Source: Gilichinskyi gelida (lineage in GTDB: Bacteria; Acidobacteriota; Thermoanaerobaculia; Gp7-AA8). Taken from it: 64,000 bases of DNA. Below the pieces are notes generated by a model. That model saw only the letters and a program-made list of their open reading frames with translations, did not search any database and was not told where the DNA came from. The translations under genes and the position numbers were made by a program. The stretch lies in assembly GCA_038040385.1 (NCBI GenBank), contig JBBPII010000007.1:1-64000 (forward strand), given 5' to 3'. The stretch's first letter is position 1. Each line of letters starts with the position of its first letter. This document shows, piece after piece, positions 49,557 to 56,245 of the stretch.

Positions 49557-51914
49557 GTGGCGAACCCCGAACCGCAGGCGCAAACCCGCACCCAATTCAC
49601 CCGCGAGACCATCCTCGAGGACTACCGCGTCGCCTTCCGCAGCCGCCAGGCCAGCCTCATCGGCCGCAAGGAAGTCCTCACCGGCAAGGCCAAGTTCGGC
49701 ATCTTCGGCGACGGCAAGGAAGTGGCGCAGCTCGCCATGGCCCGCGCCTTCCGCAAGGGCGATTGGCGCTCCGGCTACTACCGCGACCAGACCTTCATCT
49801 TCGCCTGCGGCATAGGAACCCTCGAACACTTCTTCGGGCAGCTCTACGCCGACACCGACGTGGCGCACGACCCCTGGTCCGGCGGGCGCTCGATGAACGC
49901 GCACTTCGCCTCCCGTCTGCTCGACCCCGACGGCTCCTGGCGTCCGCAGACGGACACGTACAACACCTCGGCCGACGTCTCGCCGACCGGCTCGCAGATG
50001 CCGCGCCTGGTCGGACTCGGCTACGCCTCGAAGCTCTATCGCGAGCTCGGCGAGCTGAAGTCGATGACCGACTTCTCCCGCCACGGCGACGAGATCGCCT
50101 GGGGCACCATCGGCAACGCGAGCTGCGCGGAAGGGATGTTCTGGGAGTCGATCAACGCCGCCGGCGTCCTGCAGATCCCGATGATCGTCTCCGTCTGGGA
50201 CGACCACTACGGCATCTCCGTCGCCAACGACTTCCAGATCACCAAGAGCAACATCTCCGAGGTGCTGAAGGGATTCCAACGCGATCCGAAGCAGAAGCAA
50301 GGGTTCGACATCTACACCGTCAAGGGTTGGGACTATCCGGCGCTGTGCGAGACCTACATCGCCGCGGCGAGCATCGTCCGGATGGATCACGTCCCGGCCA
50401 TCCTGCACGTCACGGAGATGACCCAGCCGCAGGGGCACTCCACCTCCGGCTCGCACGAGCGGTACAAGTCTAAGGAGCGCCTGGCGTGGGAGGCGGAGTT
50501 CGACTGCATCAAGAAGATGCGCGAGTGGATGATCGGGCAGGGCATCGCGTCAGCCGAGGAGCTCGACGCGTTGGAGAAAGAGGACTTCGCCATCGTGCGC
50601 CAGGCACAGCGCCGGGCATGGGAGGCGTACCGCGCGCCGATCGACGCCGAGGTCAAGACCGCGCTCGGATTCCTCGAGCGCCTCGGCGCGCGCGACGAGC
50701 ATGAAGAGCTGCGGCGGCTTCAGGCGCCGTTCCGGCGCGACGCCATCAGGATTCTCTCGAGCGCCTTGATCGAACATCATGATGACGAAGCGGCCGCGTG
50801 GCGCCGCGAGAAGCTGCGCGAAGGCGACGAGACCTACGGCGACAACCTCCTCGGCGAGATGAAGGTCGAAGTCGTGCCGGCGCAGTACGCCCCCGACGCG
50901 CCGGAGAAGAACGGCTTCGAGATCATCAACGCCTGCCTCGACGCCGCCCTCGCGCGCTACCCGAACCTGATCGCCATGGGGGAGGACGTGGGCAAGCTCG
51001 GCGACGTCAACCAGGGCTGCGCCGGCCTGCAGGAAAAGTACGGACTCCATCGCGTCTCCGACACCGGCATCCGCGAGTGCACCATCATCGGACAGGCCAT
51101 CGGTATGGCGCTGCGCGGCCTGCGTCCCATCGCCGAGATCCAGTACCTCGACTACCTGCTCTACGCGCTGCAGATTCTCTCCGACGACGTGGCGACCGCG
51201 CGCTGGCGCTCGCGCGGCGGGCAGAAGTGCCCGGTCATCGTGCGCACCCGCGGGCACCGGCTCGAAGGGATCTGGCACTCCGGATCGCCGATGGCCGGCA
51301 TCCTCAATCTCGTGCGCGGCATGCACGTCTGCGTTCCGCGCAACATGACTCAGGCCGCCGGCTTCTACAACACTCTGCTGCGCTCCGACGACCCGGCGAT
51401 CGTGGTCGAGGTGCTCAACGGCTATCGCGTCAAGGAAAAGCTCCCCTCGAACATCGGCGACTTCACCGTCCCCCTCGGCGTCCCAGAGGTCATTCGCGAA
51501 GGGGGCGACGTCACGCTGGTTTCGTACGGCGCCACGCTGCGCATCGTGATGGAAGCGGCCGAGCAGCTCGCGCAGGTGGGCGTCGACGCGGAAGTCATCG
51601 ACGCACAGACGCTCCTGCCGTTCGACCGGCGCGGGATCATCGTCGAGTCGCTGAAGAAGACCAGCCGCGTGGCCTTCATCGACGAAGACGTCCCCGGCGG
51701 CGCGACCGCGTACATGCTGCAGCAGGTAGTCGAGCGCGACCACGGCTACGACTGGCTCGACTCCGAGCCGCGCGCGATCTCGGCCAAGGAGCACCGCCCG
51801 GCCTACGGCTCCGACGGCGACTACTGGTCGAAGCCGAATCGCGAGACGATCTTCGAAGGGGTGTACGAGTTGATGCACGAGGCGAATCCGCGGAGGTACC
51901 CGCGATTCCTGTGA
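49557..51914 (+). CDS. Fused E1 alpha/beta 2-oxoacid dehydrogenase
   Basis: About 785 residues uniting both E1 subunits. The alpha half shows GDGKEVAQLAMARAFRKGD, the YYRDQTFIFACG segment and the thiamine diphosphate/Mg site GTIGNASCAEGMFWESINAA. The beta half starts near residue 440 and has IAMGEDVGKLGDVNQGCAGL, FIDEDVPGGATAYML and VSYGATLRIVMEAAEQLAQV. Such fusions decarboxylate branched-chain or pyruvate-type 2-oxoacids with E2/E3 partners, which are not in the window. In-frame ATGs at 49527 and 49539 are alternatives. The stop overlaps the GH3 start in GTGA. Confidence 0.88.
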   Translation: MANPEPQAQTRTQFTRETILEDYRVAFRSRQASLIGRKEVLTGKAKFGIFGDGKEVAQLAMARAFRKGDWRSGYYRDQTFIFACGIGTLEHFFGQLYADTDVAHDPWSGGRSMNAHFASRLLDPDGSWRPQTDTYNTSADVSPTGSQMPRLVGLGYASKLYRELGELKSMTDFSRHGDEIAWGTIGNASCAEGMFWESINAAGVLQIPMIVSVWDDHYGISVANDFQITKSNISEVLKGFQRDPKQKQGFDIYTVKGWDYPALCETYIAAASIVRMDHVPAILHVTEMTQPQGHSTSGSHERYKSKERLAWEAEFDCIKKMREWMIGQGIASAEELDALEKEDFAIVRQAQRRAWEAYRAPIDAEVKTALGFLERLGARDEHEELRRLQAPFRRDAIRILSSALIEHHDDEAAAWRREKLREGDETYGDNLLGEMKVEVVPAQYAPDAPEKNGFEIINACLDAALARYPNLIAMGEDVGKLGDVNQGCAGLQEKYGLHRVSDTGIRECTIIGQAIGMALRGLRPIAEIQYLDYLLYALQILSDDVATARWRSRGGQKCPVIVRTRGHRLEGIWHSGSPMAGILNLVRGMHVCVPRNMTQAAGFYNTLLRSDDPAIVVEVLNGYRVKEKLPSNIGDFTVPLGVPEVIREGGDVTLVSYGATLRIVMEAAEQLAQVGVDAEVIDAQTLLPFDRRGIIVESLKKTSRVAFIDEDVPGGATAYMLQQVVERDHGYDWLDSEPRAISAKEHRPAYGSDGDYWSKPNRETIFEGVYELMHEANPRRYPRFL

Positions 51915-53740
51915 GGCGCCTGGCGACGATGCTCCTGATCGCGCTCCCTGCGCTCGCCGCAGAGGTTGGCCGTTCGCCGTTGGCTGTTGACCGAAACGAT
52001 CGGCCAACGGCAGGCGCGAAGCGCCGTACGGCCAACGGCGAACGTCTCAGCGACCGCTGGGTCGAGAAGACCCTGAAGTCGATGACCGTCGACGAGAAGA
52101 TCGGGCAGATGCTGATGCCCGGCAATCCCCTCGGCGCGTTCCGCAACGTCGACTCCGACGAGTTCGCGAAGATCCGCGCCGACGTCGTCGACTACCACGC
52201 CGGCGGCTATCACGTCTTCGGCGGCGACCCCGCGGCGGTGGCGCTGATCATCAACGAGATGCAGAAGTTGGCGAAGGTGCCGCTGCTGGTCGCCGACAAC
52301 TTCGAGGGCGGCGTCGGCTACGTCCTCTTCGGCGCCACGCGCCTCCCCCTCGGCATGGCCATGGGCGCCACCGGCGACGAGCGGCTGGCGTACGAGGCCG
52401 CGAAGCTGACGGCCGAGGAGGGGAGGGCGCTGGGGGTCAACGTCAACTTCTATCCGGTGGCCGACGTCCAGAACAATCCGCAGAACCCCATCATCAACAT
52501 CCGCGCCTTCGGCGAGGATCCGGCCAGCGTCTCGCGTTTCGTGCGCGCCTACATCCGCGGGGCGCAGGACAATGGCCAGCTCGCCACGGCCAAACACTTC
52601 CCCGGCCACGGCGACGTCACCGCCGACTCGCACTTGCAGATGCCGGTGCTCGACGTGACGCGCCAGCGCCTCGACGCCGTGGAGCTGCCGCCGTTCCGCG
52701 CCGCGGTCGACGAGAAGGTCGGCGCCTTCATGTCCGCGCACATCTGGCTGCCGCAGCTCGAGCCGAAAAAGGACCTCCCGGCCACGCTGTCAAAGAACGT
52801 GATGACCGACCTGCTGCGCGGCGAGCTGCACTACGCCGGCATCGTCTTCACCGACGCCATGTCCATGCGCGGCGTGACCAACAGCTTCCCGCACGGCGAG
52901 GCCAGCGTGATGGCCGTCGAAGCGGGCGCGGACATGCTCGTCCTGCCGCCCGACGTCCCCGCGGCGTTCAACGCCATCAAAGCCGCCGTCGACAGCGGCC
53001 GCATCACCGTGGCGCGGCTCGACGAGTCGGTGCGCCGAATTCTCCGCGCGAAGGCTTCGCTGAATCTGCAGGACCCGCGCAACCGCTTCTCCGATGTCAA
53101 CAAGGCCATGACCACCGTCGGGAGTAAGCCGCATCGCGAGCTGGCGCAGAAGATCTCCGACGCCGCGGTCACGCTGGTGCGCGATGAGAACAAAGTCCTG
53201 CCTCTGCGCGCGTCGCCGGAGCTGCGCCTGGTGCAGATCAACCTGCTCGACACCCGTAGCGGGTGGCGGGAGGGGGCGCCCGGGCGGGTGATGACCGCCG
53301 AGGTGCCGAAGCGCTTCCCGCGCGCGGTGACGGTGCAGGTCGACGATCAGAGCACGGCGAGCGAGCTGGACATGGTGCGGAAGCTCGCGCAGCTCGCCGA
53401 CGCCGTGATGGTCAACGGCTACATCCGCGTCGCGGCGTACAAGGGCTCGATCGATCTGACGTCGGCGCAGACCGCGCTGTTGCGCGACCTCATCGCCATG
53501 AACAAGCCGCTGGTGTACACGTCGTTCGGCAGTCCATACGTGCTGACCCACCTCACCGGCCTGCCGAGCTACATCGTGGCCTACGACACCAGCCAGACCG
53601 CGGAGATGGCGGCGGTGCGGGCCATCACCGGCGAGATCGAGTTCCGCGGCAAGCTGCCGATCAGCCTTCCGGGGCTGTACCCGATCGGACACGGGCTTCA
53701 CGCGCAGGTCGGGCCTGCAGCGCCGCCCGGATCACCTTGA
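51911..53740 (+). CDS. Glycoside hydrolase family 3 beta-N-acetylhexosaminidase-like protein
   Basis: A 609-residue exported GH3 enzyme. A signal peptide (RRLATMLLIALPALAA) is followed by about 25 residues encoded by a family B repeat. The catalytic domain starts KSMTVDEKIGQMLMPG, contains KHFPGHGDVTADSH near residue 226 (general acid/base His as in NagZ) and the nucleophile Asp in VFTDAMSMRG near 312. A C-terminal domain follows. It probably trims N-acetylglucosamine glycans, such as cell-wall fragments, in the periplasm. The GTG start overlaps the E1 stop; ATG at 51929 is an alternative. Confidence 0.85.
   Translation: MRRLATMLLIALPALAAEVGRSPLAVDRNDRPTAGAKRRTANGERLSDRWVEKTLKSMTVDEKIGQMLMPGNPLGAFRNVDSDEFAKIRADVVDYHAGGYHVFGGDPAAVALIINEMQKLAKVPLLVADNFEGGVGYVLFGATRLPLGMAMGATGDERLAYEAAKLTAEEGRALGVNVNFYPVADVQNNPQNPIINIRAFGEDPASVSRFVRAYIRGAQDNGQLATAKHFPGHGDVTADSHLQMPVLDVTRQRLDAVELPPFRAAVDEKVGAFMSAHIWLPQLEPKKDLPATLSKNVMTDLLRGELHYAGIVFTDAMSMRGVTNSFPHGEASVMAVEAGADMLVLPPDVPAAFNAIKAAVDSGRITVARLDESVRRILRAKASLNLQDPRNRFSDVNKAMTTVGSKPHRELAQKISDAAVTLVRDENKVLPLRASPELRLVQINLLDTRSGWREGAPGRVMTAEVPKRFPRAVTVQVDDQSTASELDMVRKLAQLADAVMVNGYIRVAAYKGSIDLTSAQTALLRDLIAMNKPLVYTSFGSPYVLTHLTGLPSYIVAYDTSQTAEMAAVRAITGEIEFRGKLPISLPGLYPIGHGLHAQVGPAAPPGSP
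51965..52044. repeat. CCGTTGG-unit inverted repeat (family B, copy 2), inside GH3 gene
   Basis: GTTGGCCGTTCGCCGTTGG at the left and ACGGCCAACGGCGAAC at the right form a hairpin with a smaller GGCGCGAAGCGCC hairpin inside. Translated in frame between the signal peptide and the mature GH3 domain. Confidence 0.75.
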
Positions 53741-53761
53741 GCCCCGTGTTCGGGCTTATGC

Positions 53762-55021
53762 TCACGCCATGGCGTGGATCACGTTGCGCAGGCCGCCGAA
53801 GATTCGTCTGCGGCTGAGATTTCGCGACAGGTCGAGCGCGAATACGGGATTGCCGAATTCGTCGGTGACGGCGGTCAGCTTTTCGAGGCCGAGAATCCGG
53901 CACAACTCCTGGCCTTCAGGCGTCCATGCAACCGCTGCAATACGACGGATGCGAACGTTGCGGGTAATCACGTACTGCTCGAGCTTGTGCGTGAACGCGT
54001 ACAGGAGTTTGTTTATGGTCGCGTCGAATAGCCCGTCGCCGACGCGGCGAGCAGCAGGGGCCGTCGCGATCGACATGAGATAGATGTCGAGTTGCGCGTT
54101 CGCCGAATACGGCCGGACGTTCTTCTTCCGGATCTCATTGTCACGAATGGTTCCATCCAGAACCTTGATGAACGTTCTTTCGTCCACCGGCATGGCGTTG
54201 ATGTAGCCAACCTGTAACCCGGTTTTCCGATCGAACAGGTACGTGTAGATGTCGGGATTGATCTCGATCCAGGTCAGTGAGAGGCCACGTGGGAGATCGA
54301 CGTCGCGAAAATGCGGGTGATCCTTGAAGACCTCCACATCGAGTTCGTGCCCGGCGTCCAGTATGTCGCTGAACAACTGCCGATCGCTGAAGTCGCGGCC
54401 GTGCACGACGTAGAAGGTATCTGGCTGCTTTCGGAGCTTGCCGATCCACTCCTTCATCAGCGTCTGGTAAAAGAAATCGCTGTGCTCGAACTCTTCGTGC
54501 GGGTTTTGCACGATGAACCGATCGTCAGATACGTAGAAGCCGTGTTTGCCACTGCTGCCGGTTCCGCGAACGGCGCTTCCGACGATTCCGGACCAGAAAT
54601 CCTGCCAGCCGCATTCATTGATGACCTGTGCGAACTGATCGCGCGCGAATAAGCGACCCCAGTCGAAGCCGCGTGGCAGGATCGAGCCGGTGAGAATGAT
54701 CTTGTCGAACTTCACGTCCTCGTATTTGCGCATGCAGCGGCCGACCATGTACGTGCCGAAGCTGTGCGCCACGATCGACGGGCGCTGCTCCGGATCGTCG
54801 AGGTCGAGATCGACGACCTGTTGCTGATACCAATCATGGAAGTATTCAACCTTCGCTTTTCGAGCCGGCGGCCAGAGAAGCTGGCGGGCAGAGAAATAGC
54901 CGTAGTTGCACGTGGCTGGCACGATGCCGACCGCGCCCAACACCTTCTCTAGCACCGTTTGCCACGCTGCTTCGGTCCGGATGCCGTGAACCGACATCAC
55001 GAGCTTGGGCGTGAATGTCAC
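53762..55021 (-). CDS. Alpha/beta-hydrolase fused to a GNAT-like acyltransferase domain
   Basis: A 419-residue protein. The N-terminal ~230 residues look like an alpha/beta-hydrolase: MSVHGIRTEAAW (oxyanion HG), nucleophile S87 in SIVAHSFGTYMVGR, and GSILPRGFDW after strand 6. From about residue 255 the sequence resembles a GNAT fold: TWIEINPDIYTYLFDRKTG, VGYINAMPVD, then IYLMSIATAPAARRVGDGLF, where RRVGDG fits the acetyl-CoA motif R/Q-x-x-G-x-G. It ends near GLEKLTAVTDEFGNPVFALDL. Composition is AT-richer than neighbours, suggesting acquisition. Role unknown; it stands alone between GH3 and fdhD. Confidence 0.65.
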   Translation of the reverse strand: MTFTPKLVMSVHGIRTEAAWQTVLEKVLGAVGIVPATCNYGYFSARQLLWPPARKAKVEYFHDWYQQQVVDLDLDDPEQRPSIVAHSFGTYMVGRCMRKYEDVKFDKIILTGSILPRGFDWGRLFARDQFAQVINECGWQDFWSGIVGSAVRGTGSSGKHGFYVSDDRFIVQNPHEEFEHSDFFYQTLMKEWIGKLRKQPDTFYVVHGRDFSDRQLFSDILDAGHELDVEVFKDHPHFRDVDLPRGLSLTWIEINPDIYTYLFDRKTGLQVGYINAMPVDERTFIKVLDGTIRDNEIRKKNVRPYSANAQLDIYLMSIATAPAARRVGDGLFDATINKLLYAFTHKLEQYVITRNVRIRRIAAVAWTPEGQELCRILGLEKLTAVTDEFGNPVFALDLSRNLSRRRIFGGLRNVIHAMA

Positions 55022-55071
55022 GACTTCCGGAGTATCGCACTTTCACCCTTCACTCGGTGCGAGAAGCGCGG

Positions 55072-55839
55072 TCAGGTGATCCGTTCGTCCCCGGCGTACA
55101 CGTTGAAGCGCCCGTCGCGCACGAAGCCGAGGAGGGTGAGGTTGAACTCCCGCGCTAGGTCGACAGCGAGGGAGGAGGGCGCGCCGACCGCGGCGAGGAT
55201 GGGAATCCGCGACACGACGCACTTTTGCACGATCTCGAAGCTCGCGCGGCCGCTGACTACAAGCACGTCGGCGCCGTCGCCGTCGAGGAAGAGCGAGCCG
55301 ATGACCTTGTCGACCGCGTTGTGGCGCCCGACGTCCTCGAAGGCGCGGACGATCGCGCCGTCGCGTGTGAACGCCGCCGCGCCGTGAATGGCGCCGGTGG
55401 TGTCGAAGGTGCGCTGGCGCGCGCGAAGCGTGTCCGGCATCGAGGCGAGGATCGCCGCGCCTGCGCGGACGTCGTCGTTGAGCGGCGTGGTGTGCACCCG
55501 CAGCGCGTCGATGGACGTCTTCCCGCACACGCCACATGAAGAGGTCGAGTAGAAGTGCCGCTGCAGGCGCTGGAGGTCGATCGGGTGCCGCACGCCGACG
55601 CGCACGACGTTCGGCGACCCCCAATGCCGGATGGACTCGATGTCCTCCCGCGCCAGCAGAATCCCCTCGGTCGCCAGAAACCCCGCCGCCAGCGCGAAGT
55701 CGTCCCCCGGCGTGCGCATGGTGACGGACACCGGCTTGTCGCCGACGCGGATCTCCAGCGGCTCCTCCACCACCAGCGTGTCGTCGTCAGGCCCTCCGGG
55801 CACGCGGGTCACGGCGACGCGGGTGGTCATGCCGGTCAT
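55072..55839 (-). CDS. fdhD: Formate dehydrogenase accessory sulfurtransferase FdhD
   Basis: About 255 residues. FdhD features: EEPLEIRVGDKPVSVTMRTP, GDDFALAAGFLATEGIL, the cysteine motif SSCGVCGKTS and AFTRDGAIVRAFEDVGRHNA, then VDKVIGSLFLDG. FdhD passes sulfur from IscS to the molybdenum cofactor, a step required for formate dehydrogenase activity, which fits its position beside that operon. Of three in-frame ATGs (55851, 55839, 55830), 55839 is favoured: TAGAAT lies 10 nt before it and overlaps the first. A longer reading runs into the family A repeat and is not real. Confidence 0.9.
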   Translation of the reverse strand: MTGMTTRVAVTRVPGGPDDDTLVVEEPLEIRVGDKPVSVTMRTPGDDFALAAGFLATEGILLAREDIESIRHWGSPNVVRVGVRHPIDLQRLQRHFYSTSSCGVCGKTSIDALRVHTTPLNDDVRAGAAILASMPDTLRARQRTFDTTGAIHGAAAFTRDGAIVRAFEDVGRHNAVDKVIGSLFLDGDGADVLVVSGRASFEIVQKCVVSRIPILAAVGAPSSLAVDLAREFNLTLLGFVRDGRFNVYAGDERIT

Positions 55840-55849
55840 TGCGGAAGGC

Positions 55850-55855
55850 ATTCTA
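55850..55855 (-). promoter_or_regulatory. -10 element of a probable leaderless promoter
   Basis: TAGAAT on the minus strand, 10 nt before the ATG at 55839 of fdhD and just outside the family A repeat. Confidence 0.4.
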
Positions 55856-55860
55856 CGTGC

Positions 55861-55961
55861 GGAGCGCCGCCGTCCCGGCGGCTGGCGCGGCGGCGTCCCG
55901 CCGCCGCTGATCAATGAGCGCCGAGACGGCGCTCGGCCAGCCGGCGGGACGCCGGCGCTCC
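55861..55961. repeat. Dispersed palindromic element, family A copy 3
   Basis: Same ends as copies at 6475 and 16125 (GGAGCGCCGCCGTCCCGG ... GACGCCGGCGCTCC), with a central GAGCGCCGAGACGGCGCTC hairpin. It lies upstream of fdhD and directly downstream of a small gene. Confidence 0.85.
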
Positions 55962-55965
55962 ATCC

Positions 55966-56223
55966 TTAGCGCGCCATCGCCGGAGGAAAGAGATCGGGGA
56001 GCCAACGTTCCCGCAGGCGAGCCCACGACTGGCGAACCCGCTCCTTTTCCCAGAGGTCCGTAGCGTTCTTCGCGTACAGATTGTCTTTCAGGCGATCGAA
56101 CATGCTGCGAAGCTCGCGAGCGACGAGCATCGCTTCGTGCGGCATGCGCGGATGTCGCTTGAACCACTCGTGTTCCGCCTCGAGTGCCGCGTCGCGCTGC
56201 GCCTTTTCGCTCACGCCGATCAT
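55966..56223 (-). CDS. Small helical protein of unknown function
   Basis: About 85 residues (MIGVSEKAQRDAALEAEHEW, then MLVARELRSMFDRLKDNLY and a basic, Trp-rich end with WARLRERWLPDLFPP). No domain is recognised. TAGAAT overlaps the ATG; a GTG three codons in would have the 7-nt spacing seen for other leaderless genes. It lies between fdhD and the formate dehydrogenase operon, divergent from the latter by 22 bp. Confidence 0.5.
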   Translation of the reverse strand: MIGVSEKAQRDAALEAEHEWFKRHPRMPHEAMLVARELRSMFDRLKDNLYAKNATDLWEKERVRQSWARLRERWLPDLFPPAMAR

Positions 56224-56233
56224 TCTATTTGCG

Positions 56234-56239
56234 TACACT
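56234..56239 (+). promoter_or_regulatory. -10 element of a probable leaderless promoter
   Basis: TACACT, 6 nt, then the ATG at 56246 of the formate dehydrogenase gene. No Shine-Dalgarno. Confidence 0.45.
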
Positions 56240-56245
56240 TCCCCC

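Noticed and set aside
53740..53756. Hairpin AGCCC/GGGCT as a terminator between GH3 and the hydrolase-GNAT gene
   Set aside because: Only a 5-bp stem with a 7-nt loop and no T-run; too weak to call.
54390..54450. TIR-like nucleotide-binding motif in VVHGRDFSDRQLF of the hydrolase-GNAT protein
   Set aside because: The VHGRD resemblance to TIR-like proteins is limited to a few residues and lies in the linker between the two better-supported domains.
55072..55914. Longer FdhD starting at 55914
   Set aside because: The extra residues are translation of the family A repeat and do not match FdhD proteins.
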